A DNA stretch of 64,000 nucleotides, from NCBI RefSeq assembly GCF_020179605.1, contig NZ_JAINZO010000001.1, positions 620,001 through 684,000 of the forward strand, read 5' to 3'. Shown piece by piece: positions 38,695 to 47,325 of the stretch (positions are counted from its first letter, which is position 1; each line of letters opens with the position of its first letter). Origin of the DNA: Geomonas agri (GTDB lineage Bacteria > Desulfobacterota > Desulfuromonadia > Geobacterales > Geobacteraceae). The translations under genes and the position numbers were made by a program. The notes under the pieces are model-generated. The model was not told the origin of the DNA. It saw nothing but the letters and a program-made list of their open reading frames with translations, and did no database searches.

Positions 38695-41181
38695 ATGGAT
38701 ACCTCTAAGGAGGACGGCAAAATAAATCACCGCGGTTTATCTGTTTTTGTTAATTGGCTTATTTTTACGACCTCTGTGTGCTACCTAGTAGTATGGTTAT
38801 ATGGAGTTAGGTTGTATGAGTTTACTCATCCGACGATGATTTTGATGGTTGGCTTTGCTCTCTGTGCTTTTACAAGTGTTGTAACCTTCTATTCAACCAC
38901 TCATATGAATTCCAAATTGGTTGATGTAGCAACCCTTCTGGTTGCAGCTTTTATCTGTAACCTGACTTTATTTTTACCTGAGATGTACGGGCTAGCAATA
39001 TCATTTTTATTTTTTTCATTATTAATTTTGAGAAGGAGCAACAACTGGCTTGGCTATTTTATTATAGCTATTACTGCTTTTTCAATTGCGGAATATAGTA
39101 GCTATGAACGGCTGTATGGTGAAATATCTATTGACGCTGTAGAGGCTGTCATTGCGACAAATTTGAACGAGTCTTTTTATTTTTTATGGGCAAACCTGTC
39201 AAAGAAAGCTGTCCTTTCTTGTTTATTTATCACAGGCATTATCTGGCGCACTGACAAGCATCTGGATAGTGAAAGGACTTGCCACCTCCTGTTACATTGG
39301 GGAGTGATTGCAACTGGCATTTCTTTAGGCTTGATTCTTGCGCTGCCACCACTGCACAAAAGAGCAACAACAGTCAAAAAGGCTTTTGCTAAGGTTCAAC
39401 TCAGAAACGAGATGGCTTCCATGCCCCTCCAGTATTTTGGAGAAATCCATCAAAGCAGTACCAATGACACTGATGTCGTCTTCATCCTTGGTGAGTCAAG
39501 CAGCCGTTGGCATTGGAGCCTATATGGGTATCCAGGTAATACCAACCCACGTCTCAAGGCGGTACGCAAGGATTTACTTTTATTCACTGACGCTATTTCA
39601 GTGCACTCACACACTATCCCAGTGTTGATGAACATGATGTATCGGGAGATACCTAGTGACGCCAGCACAGACATCGCTGCTCCGTCGATTTCTCTTTTTT
39701 CTCTACTGAAAAAGGCCGGAGTGAAGGGGAAATGGTTTTCAGCTCAGCCTCGTTTTGCTCCGGAATCACTATTCGATATGACGAGGGTAGGTGAAGACGG
39801 TGGCTCTTCTTCGCTAACTCGAGATGAACGCAATGCCGCAAACATTTTTCAGTACTGGAACCTAGCGGATAAGGGGCCGCGCTTACTTGTCTGGCAATTG
39901 CACGCCTCACATTGGCCTTATTTAAAACTAATCCCTACTAGCTTTGCGACTTCAGTATCCGGAATGACGCTAGGCACCCCATTCTTCGGTAACTCTCATG
40001 ATTTTAGTCCTGATGTAAGATCATATGATTCTGCGATCCGTTTCACTGACACCGTCATTGCAAATGCCATAGAGGTTGCTAAAGCCAAAACTAAGCCAAC
40101 AGTGGTTTTCTTTTTGCCTGACCATGGGGAGGCCCCTGAGGAGGGCAGTGGGCATAACATGGCTATGCATTCTGCTCGTCATATTGAGATTCCGTTTTTG
40201 ATTTACTTTAATAGTGCGGCGAGAAAGAAACATAAGAACCAATATTCTGCGTTACAGAAGAATCAAAATAAACCATTTTTAAATAGTTATGTGTTTGAAT
40301 TGATTGCAGATTTATTAAGTATTGATGCTCCATCTATCTTAAACGAAAAGCTCTCAATTGCAAATAATCAGTATTTTTGCCCCAGCAGAATTGTAAACCC
40401 AAAAACAGATAAAGAGAGCCCTATATTCTACGATGAATTAGGACGTAATGATGCTAAGGATGTCTTGGAACGTGTCAGGCTCAACATGAAAGATATTCAG
40501 TCAAAACCTCTTTTATACCAAAAAATCTATGCGCACCGTGTTGACTCTATCGGAAAAGCATTGGAGGCCAAGCAGTATTTTGCTGGGATCGAGTTAGACA
40601 TAGTTTATGATAAAGATGAAGGTCGGTTCTACGTGTATCACCCCCCAGCCAAACGTCACGGGTTACTTCTGGAAGATCTTGTCAGAGCCACTGTAGATAA
40701 ACCGCAGCTTAAGTTTTGGCTAGATTGGAAAAATTCTACTCCAGACACTACTACTGCCGCGTTCAGGGAGTTGAACCGTCTGGATTCGCTTTATACGCTA
40801 TTGCCAAGAGTCATTCTCGAGATCGGCCCCACTGCATCACACCCTAGCATTAGCAAAATTTCTAAAGCTGGCTGGAGAACCTCTTATTATGTACCAACCG
40901 ATTTTAAAGACTGTTTGAAAACTGGGGGGGAGGGGGCGTGCTATGATGAGGCCGAACAAATACTGGGGGCTGCTAGGCAGATGAAGGCAAAATGCCTGAG
41001 TTTTGATATCAGAGTTTGGCCTACTTTGAAGAAATACGTTCTGTCAAGAGATGCAAGTTTTAAATTACTTACATGGGATGAAAGTCTGTCTACGGATTCA
41101 CAAATTTTTTTAAACAAGATACATGATCCTTCTGCTTTTGACGTTTTAATCGTGCCATACTCCTCAAGATTCAACTATTAG
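38695..41181 (+). CDS. Membrane sulfatase-type transferase (EptA-like) fused to a GDPD-like domain
   Basis: An 828-residue fusion. Residues about 15-225 hold several transmembrane segments. Residues about 255-560 form an alkaline-phosphatase-superfamily domain like phosphoethanolamine transferases: ILGESSSRWHW with E267 and candidate nucleophile S268 (threonine in EptA), YGYPGNTNPRL, and metal-site residues D476 and H477 in PDHGEAPEEG. Residues about 605-828 resemble a glycerophosphodiester phosphodiesterase: H614 and R615 in YAHRVD, E633 and D635 in GIELDI, and H649 in YVYHPP, plus LKFWLDWK. It could add or edit phosphoethanolamine or phosphoglycerol on the polysaccharide or lipid A at the periplasmic side. 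The domain pairing is unusual. Domain calls are by eye. Confidence 0.75.
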   Translation: MDTSKEDGKINHRGLSVFVNWLIFTTSVCYLVVWLYGVRLYEFTHPTMILMVGFALCAFTSVVTFYSTTHMNSKLVDVATLLVAAFICNLTLFLPEMYGLAISFLFFSLLILRRSNNWLGYFIIAITAFSIAEYSSYERLYGEISIDAVEAVIATNLNESFYFLWANLSKKAVLSCLFITGIIWRTDKHLDSERTCHLLLHWGVIATGISLGLILALPPLHKRATTVKKAFAKVQLRNEMASMPLQYFGEIHQSSTNDTDVVFILGESSSRWHWSLYGYPGNTNPRLKAVRKDLLLFTDAISVHSHTIPVLMNMMYREIPSDASTDIAAPSISLFSLLKKAGVKGKWFSAQPRFAPESLFDMTRVGEDGGSSSLTRDERNAANIFQYWNLADKGPRLLVWQLHASHWPYLKLIPTSFATSVSGMTLGTPFFGNSHDFSPDVRSYDSAIRFTDTVIANAIEVAKAKTKPTVVFFLPDHGEAPEEGSGHNMAMHSARHIEIPFLIYFNSAARKKHKNQYSALQKNQNKPFLNSYVFELIADLLSIDAPSILNEKLSIANNQYFCPSRIVNPKTDKESPIFYDELGRNDAKDVLERVRLNMKDIQSKPLLYQKIYAHRVDSIGKALEAKQYFAGIELDIVYDKDEGRFYVYHPPAKRHGLLLEDLVRATVDKPQLKFWLDWKNSTPDTTTAAFRELNRLDSLYTLLPRVILEIGPTASHPSISKISKAGWRTSYYVPTDFKDCLKTGGEGACYDEAEQILGAARQMKAKCLSFDIRVWPTLKKYVLSRDASFKLLTWDESLSTDSQIFLNKIHDPSAFDVLIVPYSSRFNY

Positions 41182-41311
41182 TTCCGTACCCTTACTCCCG
41201 CTCAACGCTAGGTGGGGCGCGCTCTGCACTAAACTGTCCTTTGACTGACTTCCATCAGAGACTTTCGATAATATAGTTGTGGGAATTAATGTAAACTTGC
41301 TAGGAGTTGTG

Positions 41312-41872
41312 ATGAAGAGAACATTAGACTTTATTTTTGCGTTGCTGCTGGCATTTCTGTTTAGCATTCCTATGCTTGTTATATGCGTACTTGTGAAGGT
41401 TACTTCGCCCGGGCCAGTGTTGTACTGGTCCAAGCGAGTTGGCAAGAATAATATTTTGTTCGAGATGCCAAAGTTTAGAACAATGAGGGTTGATACTCCT
41501 GCTGTGGCCACTCACCTGCTCACATCTCCGGAAAGGTTCATGACACCGATCGGGCGGGGACTGCGCAAATCTAGCCTTGACGAACTTCCTCAATTGTTCA
41601 CCATCCTTACTGGTTATATGAGTTTTGTTGGGCCGCGTCCCGCGCTTTTTAACCAAGAGGATCTGATCGCTCTGAGAACTGTGAACGGGGTGCACCTGCT
41701 TATGCCCGGGCTCACTGGTTGGGCCCAGATAAATGGCAGAGACGAGCTCCCCATCCCTCTGAAGGTCGAACTTGACGCATACTACCTGAAAAACCAGTCC
41801 CTATTTTTGGATTTGTACATAATCTGGCAGACTTTTTTCAAAGTGCTGAAGAGCGAAGGGGTTACTCATTGA
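41312..41872 (+). CDS. Initiating sugar-phosphate transferase (PglC-like monotopic PGT)
   Basis: A 186-residue enzyme of the bacterial sugar transferase family. It has one re-entrant hydrophobic segment (residues 4-30), YWSKRVGKN, FEMPKFRTM, the catalytic DE pair in SSLDELPQL, and SFVGPRPAL and LMPGLTGWAQINGRDELP. It moves a sugar 1-phosphate from a UDP-sugar to undecaprenyl phosphate, the first committed step of the repeat unit. The short form without extra membrane domain resembles PglC and WbpL-independent QuiNAc/bacillosamine initiators. ATG 41312 has AGGAG five bases upstream; a GTG at 41279 lacks one. Confidence 0.93.
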   Translation: MKRTLDFIFALLLAFLFSIPMLVICVLVKVTSPGPVLYWSKRVGKNNILFEMPKFRTMRVDTPAVATHLLTSPERFMTPIGRGLRKSSLDELPQLFTILTGYMSFVGPRPALFNQEDLIALRTVNGVHLLMPGLTGWAQINGRDELPIPLKVELDAYYLKNQSLFLDLYIIWQTFFKVLKSEGVTH

Positions 41873-42003
41873 CCCACAAACAGATGGGGGCATCCCGCCG
41901 CCGATAGTCTAGATTTTGTAGCCTTGGTTGATGCCGGGGCAATTGGAGGGTGCTATGGTTGGTAGGATAGGTCATATCTCTCAGAGAATATTAAGATTAG
42001 AGT

Positions 42004-42031
42004 TTGCTTTTTGTGGGCACGGTGTTATAGT
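42004..42031 (+). promoter_or_regulatory. Candidate sigma70 promoter upstream of the CapD-like gene
   Basis: TTGCTT (42004-42009), 16 bases, TATAGT (42026-42031, five of six -10 matches). The decamer TGGGCACGGT inside the spacer (42014-42023) is repeated exactly at 42051-42060 and could be a regulator site. Confidence 0.4.
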
Positions 42032-42106
42032 CACTTTCTGTTTGTCTTAATGGGCACGGTATCCAGTTTTTGCTTAATCTCATTGTTTTGACGCTGTGGG
42101 GGGGAC

Positions 42107-44053
42107 ATGTTTCGCACTAGAAGAATCTTGGTTTTCTGCCTCGACGTGGTGCTTATTGCCGGTGCTTTCGCACTCTCCTTTCTGCTTCGTTTCGACTTTC
42201 AAATTCCCTCTGATCAACTTAACAACTTGTTGCAAGGACTGATGCTTATCCTTGCAGTCAAACCGATCATGTTCACGGCGTCCGGGATGTATCGTAGCAT
42301 ATGGCGCTATGCCTCGCTCCAAGATGGTTATGAGATCTTTAGGGTTGTTACCCTTTCTTCTGTGCTTTCCGCACTCGCATTGGTTTTCATGAAAGGTCCT
42401 TTTGGGCTGCCCCGATCCATATACTTTCTGGACTGGTTTTTGCTCTTTTCCATGGTTGCCACCAGCCGGTTGCTCTGGCGCATCTACCGTGAGACCAAAC
42501 TGGTACCTTGTTTGCACAAGGGGAAGAGGACTCTTATCATCGGTGCGGGCGAAGCGGGCAATCTCCTGCTCAAGGAGATCCGCAAACAGGCCGACTCAAC
42601 TTACAATGTCATCGGTTTCGTGGATGACGACCCGGAGAAAAACGGGTTGCGACTCTCCGGCGTGCGTGTTATCGGCGGGACGAACCGGCTGTGTGCGCTT
42701 GTGCGCAAATATAGCATCGAGGAGGTCATCTTCGCCATCCCCTCCGGCGGGCCGGAACTGATGCGCCGCGTGATCAGCAACTGCGAAAGGGCCAAGGCCC
42801 GTTTCAAGACCTTGCCTGGGATCACCGACATTATCGACGGGAAGTTCTCCATGAGCCAGATCAAGGACGTGGAGATCGAGGACCTCCTGGGACGTGACCC
42901 GGTGGTGCTGGACCAGACGGCGATCCGCAACTACCTGACGGACAAGAGGGTGCTGGTGACCGGCGCCGCAGGCAGCATCGGTAGCGAGATCTGTCGCCAG
43001 ATTGCCCTGTTCAAACCAGCCAAGCTGGTACTCTTCGACCACGCCGAGACCCCGCTCTTCTACATCGAAAAGGAACTCGCCGCCTCATTCCCGGATTTGC
43101 GCATCATCCCGATGGTGGGGGATGTGAAGAACCAGGACCGGGTCGAGACGGTTTTTGATGAATTCGGCCCCGAAGTCGTGTTCCATGCTGCGGCGTACAA
43201 GCACGTCGCCATGATGGAGTACAACCCGGCCGAGGCGGTCCTTAACAACGTCATGGGTACCAAGGTGGTTGCAGATGCGGCCCACAAGTTCAAGGTGCGC
43301 AATTTCGTCATGGTCTCAACCGACAAGGCGGTTAACCCTACCAATGTCATGGGAGCCACCAAGAGGAGCGCCGAGATCTACGTGCAGGCGCTGGCGGCGA
43401 AAAGCCACACCAAGTTCACCACGGTCCGTTTCGGCAACGTCCTCGGCAGCAACGGCAGCGTCATCCCGCTCTTCAAGGAACAGATCCGCAACGGCGGTCC
43501 GGTGACGGTGACCGACAAGGATGTGGTGCGCTACTTCATGACCATACCGGAAGCATCGCAGTTGGTGATGCAGGCCGGGTGTATCGGGCACGGTGGGGAG
43601 ATCTTCGTGCTGGACATGGGTGAACCGGTCCGCATACTTTCGCTGGCCGAGGAACTGATCAGGCTCTCCGGTTTCATCCCGCACAAGGAGATCGAGATCC
43701 GGTTCACCGGTTTGAAGCCCGGCGAAAAGCTGTTCGAGGAACTGTTGATCGACGGAGAGGGGATCAAGGCGACCACCCACAAGAAAATCAGGGTCATGGC
43801 ACCGGTGGAGACCGATCTCAAGAAGGTCACGGCCGAGTTGGAGCAGCTCTTCAATTATGCCAAGGCTTACGACCTGGGAGCGGTGCTGGCCTCGCTCAGG
43901 AGTATCGTCCCTGAGTTTGTGCCGCGCTACCAGTTCGACGTGGCTCCACCCTTTGCGTTCCAGCGGGTCAGGCCCGACCTGTTCCCGCCCCAGAAGCTCT
44001 CATTCGTCCGAAACCTTCGCGTCGCCGGCACCAGTGAGGGAACGGCGGCTTAA
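42107..44053 (+). CDS. Membrane UDP-GlcNAc 4,6-dehydratase/epimerase (CapD/WbpM family)
   Basis: A 648-residue protein with four N-terminal transmembrane segments (residues about 8-115). A first Rossmann-like domain carries LIIGAGEAGNLLLKEI. The catalytic extended SDR from about residue 280 carries VLVTGAAGSIGSEICRQI, HAAAYKHVAMME, STDKAVNPTNVMGATKR, RFGNVLGSNGSV and GLKPGEKLFEELL. WbpM makes UDP-4-keto-6-deoxy-GlcNAc for QuiNAc/FucNAc sugars, matching the WbpV-like reductase at 37.6 kb. In the catalytic site the usual tyrosine is replaced by methionine (NVMGATK), as known for large WbpM-type proteins. The 3' two-thirds are GC-rich, unlike the AT-rich genes before. Confidence 0.93.
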   Translation: MFRTRRILVFCLDVVLIAGAFALSFLLRFDFQIPSDQLNNLLQGLMLILAVKPIMFTASGMYRSIWRYASLQDGYEIFRVVTLSSVLSALALVFMKGPFGLPRSIYFLDWFLLFSMVATSRLLWRIYRETKLVPCLHKGKRTLIIGAGEAGNLLLKEIRKQADSTYNVIGFVDDDPEKNGLRLSGVRVIGGTNRLCALVRKYSIEEVIFAIPSGGPELMRRVISNCERAKARFKTLPGITDIIDGKFSMSQIKDVEIEDLLGRDPVVLDQTAIRNYLTDKRVLVTGAAGSIGSEICRQIALFKPAKLVLFDHAETPLFYIEKELAASFPDLRIIPMVGDVKNQDRVETVFDEFGPEVVFHAAAYKHVAMMEYNPAEAVLNNVMGTKVVADAAHKFKVRNFVMVSTDKAVNPTNVMGATKRSAEIYVQALAAKSHTKFTTVRFGNVLGSNGSVIPLFKEQIRNGGPVTVTDKDVVRYFMTIPEASQLVMQAGCIGHGGEIFVLDMGEPVRILSLAEELIRLSGFIPHKEIEIRFTGLKPGEKLFEELLIDGEGIKATTHKKIRVMAPVETDLKKVTAELEQLFNYAKAYDLGAVLASLRSIVPEFVPRYQFDVAPPFAFQRVRPDLFPPQKLSFVRNLRVAGTSEGTAA

Positions 44054-44071
44054 CCGCATAAGTAAAGCGTC

Positions 44072-44625
44072 TCACGCAAAGCCGCAAAGGCGCAAAAAGA
44101 GACGGTAATCGAAAGGAGTAATTGGGGACACAAAACAGGTGGCACTGAAATAATAAGACGGATTGATTATTGTATTAACGTCTTTACGAGAGGAGGTATC
44201 CAATGAATGAGAACGAGATTGCCTCCGTGATCGTTGACGCCTCTTATAAAGTCCATAAGACGCTGGGACCTGGGTTGCTGGAGTCAGCCTATGAAACCGT
44301 GCTTGCATATGAACTGCAACAAAGAAAGCTAATGGTTTCTCGTCAACAAGCTCTTCCCGTAGTGTACGAGTCCCTTGTGTTAGACGAAGGCTACCGCGCT
44401 GATCTGATTGTTGACAAAAAAGTCATTGTGGAGCTGAAGTCTGTAGAAAAAGTGATACCTGTTCACAAAAAACAGCTTCTAACCTACCTTAGATTGTCGA
44501 ATATGAAGCTCGGGTTGTTGATAAACTTCGGAGATAACTTAATCAAGGACGGAATCACCAGAGTTGTGAATCACCTGTAACAGCAAGTTTCACGCTGTAC
44601 TTTGCGTCTTTGCGGCTTTGCGTGA
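44072..44625. mobile_element. Candidate inverted-repeat unit carrying a GxxExxY gene
   Basis: The left repeat 44072-44096 starts TCACGCAAAGCCGCAAAG and continues GCGCAAA. The right repeat 44601-44625 is its reverse complement with a single difference (24 of 25 identical). They enclose only the GxxExxY gene, and the unit is inserted between the CapD-like and Wzi-like genes. The same CGCAAAG core is found in other intergenic repeats of this window. A small hairpin (CGTCTC at 44068-44073, GAGACG at 44099-44104) brackets the left repeat. That it moves as a unit is inference. Confidence 0.5.
44203..44580 (+). CDS. GxxExxY family protein (PD-(D/E)XK-like)
   Basis: A 125-residue protein with the family motif at G24, E27 and Y30 (GLLESAY) and a nuclease-like core: D67 in YRADLIVD, and E77 and K79 in VIVELKSVE, followed by LLTYLRLSNMKLGLLINF. 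The fold is predicted to be PD-(D/E)XK but no activity is established for the family. It starts at an ATG after the strong site GAGGAGGT. It is bracketed by a 25-bp inverted pair of CGCAAAG-type repeats and is out of place functionally in a polysaccharide locus. Confidence 0.9.
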   Translation: MNENEIASVIVDASYKVHKTLGPGLLESAYETVLAYELQQRKLMVSRQQALPVVYESLVLDEGYRADLIVDKKVIVELKSVEKVIPVHKKQLLTYLRLSNMKLGLLINFGDNLIKDGITRVVNHL

Positions 44626-44636
44626 CATAGGATTGT

Positions 44637-46265
44637 ATGCGACTTTTTATTGCCGTTTTCTTTGTTGTAGTTGTGTTCTCTTCTTCTGCCTTTGCGCTTT
44701 CCTCACCGAATATTCCGCTTGAAAGCCCCATTTACTCATACCTTGAAAAGCTGTCGGGCTTCGGTCTGATTTCGTCGGACGTAAAAGGGATCCGTCCCTT
44801 CTCCAGGGCGGAGGCTGCCCGACTGGTCAAGGAGGCCGAGGCCCGCAGCGCCACTACAGCGACGCCCCCCTTGGCCGAAGAACTCCTCGACCGCCTGAGG
44901 GACCTGCTGCCGCGCGAACTCTCCTACTACGGCCGAGAAGATGTCGCACCTACTTTCGATTTCGAGCCTCTCCAGACTGCCCGCATTCGCTACGTCTACC
45001 TTGATGGTGCCCCCAGAAGCTACTTCCGCGCCGTCCATGATCCCGGCAATGATGGTGTCTTCGGTATCGGTAGCGGCCTCAGACCCGCCACTCCGTACCC
45101 GAATCCGGTCCAGCAACGCGGTTCTGAAGGCACCCCGCTTTTTGAAAACAACGATGGCATGGTCTACCACAGTGGCTCCAACCTTGACCTGCGCGGCAGC
45201 GGCGGATTGTACTTCGGTTCGATCGCATCAGCAGCAATCGAACCGATGCTCATGTGGTCGGAAGAGGGCGAGGAGGCGACCCTGCGCTTGAATAAAGGGT
45301 ATGCAAAGTTGGGAGGCAAGGGGCTCGAGTTGGAGGTGGGGCGCGACGAAAACTGGCTGGGACCGGGCTACCGTGGTGCAATCACCCTCACCAACAACGC
45401 CAAAAACTTCGATATCATCAAGCTTTCCAGCCCGGAACTGGTGAAAACAAAATACCTGTGGGACCTCAAGTATTCCCTCATTTTCTCCCGACTCGAGAAG
45501 ACGGTGACCAACGGTCAGGAGCGCCAGCCTTTCTTCTTCGCAGGCAAACTGGCCATGAAGCCGCTCGATAACCTAGAGTTCGGCATCAACTTGGGGCGCC
45601 AAGTGGGCGGCCCCGGCGTCGACAACAGCGTTGGCGCTACCGTACGCGGCATGGTTGGCGGCACCGGCGACGACAACTCCAACACCATCGCTGGCTTCGA
45701 TCTGCGCTATCGTTTGCCCTGGCTGCGTAACACTGAACTGTACGGTGAACTCTCGGGCGAGGACTCAGCCGCGTTCTGGCCCATCGTCGAGAGCTATGTT
45801 GCCGGCTTCTACATCCCACGGCTCACCCAAAGCGGACAGGACGACCTCCGCTTCGAGTATTTCCGCGGCCACCGTATCCTCTACACCAACAGCACCTTCC
45901 CGGAAGGGTATCTGAGGTATAACATGCCCATCGGCCATTCGCAGGGGGGGGCGACCCAGGACTTCTTCCTGCGCTACAGCCACTGGTTTTCGGTTCGCAA
46001 CAACCTGGCGCTGGAGGCCTTCCACACCAGGCGCGGCGACTACGGCCGGATGACAGTCGATGCCACCGGCAGCTTCGACCCGGCGGGCGTGATGCAATCC
46101 ATCGAGCGCAAGAATGCCCTCCGTGCTTCCTGGACCTTCCCGTTCTCCAAAGAGTGGAACGCCCTGCTGCTCTACGGGCAGGAGTGGATCCACAACTACG
46201 ACCTGCGCGCCGGCGAAACGCAGATGAACCAGTTGGTCCGCGCCGAACTTTCCTACAGGTATTAA
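44637..46265 (+). CDS. Wzi-like capsule assembly outer-membrane protein
   Basis: A 542-residue exported protein with signal peptide MRLFIAVFFVVVVFSSSAFA. An N-terminal helical region (LSGFGLISSDVKGIRPFSRAEAARLV) is followed by many alternating-hydrophobic strands with aromatic ends, finishing VRAELSYRY, as in an outer-membrane barrel. The layout matches the capsule assembly Wzi family (PF14052), which anchors or organises surface polysaccharide. Its start lies 11 bases after the right repeat of the GxxExxY unit, so that unit now forms its immediate leader. It closes the polysaccharide locus. Confidence 0.87.
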   Translation: MRLFIAVFFVVVVFSSSAFALSSPNIPLESPIYSYLEKLSGFGLISSDVKGIRPFSRAEAARLVKEAEARSATTATPPLAEELLDRLRDLLPRELSYYGREDVAPTFDFEPLQTARIRYVYLDGAPRSYFRAVHDPGNDGVFGIGSGLRPATPYPNPVQQRGSEGTPLFENNDGMVYHSGSNLDLRGSGGLYFGSIASAAIEPMLMWSEEGEEATLRLNKGYAKLGGKGLELEVGRDENWLGPGYRGAITLTNNAKNFDIIKLSSPELVKTKYLWDLKYSLIFSRLEKTVTNGQERQPFFFAGKLAMKPLDNLEFGINLGRQVGGPGVDNSVGATVRGMVGGTGDDNSNTIAGFDLRYRLPWLRNTELYGELSGEDSAAFWPIVESYVAGFYIPRLTQSGQDDLRFEYFRGHRILYTNSTFPEGYLRYNMPIGHSQGGATQDFFLRYSHWFSVRNNLALEAFHTRRGDYGRMTVDATGSFDPAGVMQSIERKNALRASWTFPFSKEWNALLLYGQEWIHNYDLRAGETQMNQLVRAELSYRY

Positions 46266-46477
46266 TGCTCCGCTGACTGCTTTTCTAGCTCTGCATGCTT
46301 GCAAAGGACCTTTGCGCGTTGCTTTTGGCAGAAAAGCAGCTTCCTTTGCGCCATGTTCACGTCTTCTCAACGATATATTGGCTGTTTTGGTCAAAAAACG
46401 TGCCGGATACGCACTGCTCTTCCCAAACCAAGGGAAGGTAGAGCGCTGCCGGCCTTTTTTCACGTCCCAAAGGACTA

Positions 46478-46561
46478 AAGTCGGCTTACAAAGGACCGTT
46501 GTCTGCTTGCATCGGTACGAAGTCAGCTTGCAGAGGTGGGAAGTTGACCGGCAAGGCCCCA
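46478..46561. repeat. Four imperfect 21-bp tandem repeats
   Basis: Units of exactly 21 bases start at 46478, 46499, 46520 and 46541. They share the pattern AAGTCNGCTTGCANAGGNNNG; the fourth is the most divergent. In one frame they read as heptads of the type V-x-L-Q-R, but the surrounding frame does not look like a real gene. Confidence 0.65.
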
Positions 46562-46643
46562 AAAGCAGTGCGTGGAACTGTTTTGCAGATTGGATAGGGC
46601 TGGGATCAGGTGACGCTAAGGGGAACTGCCGGTGTGATAGTGG

Positions 46644-46667
46644 AAACGCCCGCTGACGCGGGCGTTT
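46644..46667 (-). terminator. Hairpin at the 3' end of the minus-strand gene
   Basis: AAACGCCCGC (46644-46653) and GCGGGCGTTT (46658-46667) pair perfectly around a 4-base loop. It has no long T tail outside the stem, so it is a probable terminator or convergent-end hairpin. Confidence 0.6.
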
Positions 46668-46677
46668 CGGCGGGGTG

Positions 46678-47325
46678 TTAGGTGGGCATGAAGAAGAGGG
46701 GCGGGGTCCAGGGACCTGGACCTTCGGGCATGATCCACCTCATCCTGAATGCATACTGCTGACCCGGGGTCAAGCCCTCCACCTCCATGTTTTTGAACTG
46801 GCCGAATACTGCGGCATGCTTCCAATTTCCTTCCACCGTAGGATCGCCCGTCGTGGTGTGGACCTCGCAACTCGCGGCGCGAGCAACCTTCTTGGCCTTG
46901 GCGATAACCGCGCCTCGCTTTATCCCTTGAGACATAATCACGCTTGGATAAGTCGGCAGATGTTTTACCTGGGCCGACGTGGACTCCTTGGTGTAATCAA
47001 AGCCGGAAGATGTGAGGATTTCGACGTTGCCTTTGGCGATGAGGTCGACGAAGTCACCCAGTTCATTGAGCTCAACTATGAACTGGGCGCGCAGACTCTT
47101 ACGCAGTGCGACGCTCTGCCTCGCACCGCTACGTGCTTCGAGGCAGGAATTGTCGAACCTTCCCAGTGTGTCCTTTACTTGCACAAGGGGGGTCACACCT
47201 TCCGGGTAGGGTTCCTTAAAAAAGGGGTTGTTCGTCATCGAGGTTACGATTACCTTCCCTTGTGCGCTCAGGCTGGCGTCGTTTAGACGGCCCAAGCTGC
47301 GTTTGACCTTCGGTTTTTTGCCCAT
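46678..47325 (-). CDS. Hypothetical protein with C-terminal FnIII-like domain
   Basis: A 215-residue protein on the minus strand with a strongly basic N-terminus (MGKKPKVKRSLG) and no signal peptide. Residues about 50-120 are mostly helical (VALRKSLRAQFIVELNELGDFVD). The last 85 residues look like a fibronectin type III strand pattern (ASCEVHTTTGD, GLTPGQQYAFRMRWIMPEGPGPWTPP). The ATG 47325 has AAGGAG eight bases upstream. Similar proteins of unknown function occur as orphans in environmental bacteria. Function unknown; isolated between plus-strand operons. Confidence 0.78.
   Translation of the reverse strand: MGKKPKVKRSLGRLNDASLSAQGKVIVTSMTNNPFFKEPYPEGVTPLVQVKDTLGRFDNSCLEARSGARQSVALRKSLRAQFIVELNELGDFVDLIAKGNVEILTSSGFDYTKESTSAQVKHLPTYPSVIMSQGIKRGAVIAKAKKVARAASCEVHTTTGDPTVEGNWKHAAVFGQFKNMEVEGLTPGQQYAFRMRWIMPEGPGPWTPPLFFMPT

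Larger units (their letters stand above)
46266..46677. other. 412-base gap after the Wzi-like gene
   Basis: No convincing gene is seen. It contains four imperfect 21-base tandem units (46478-46561) and a hairpin at 46644-46667. Confidence 0.65.

Noticed and set aside
46312-46656. 114-codon frame after the Wzi-like gene
   Set aside because: It has no good ribosome-binding site, no domain, and its only pattern comes from the 21-bp tandem repeats.
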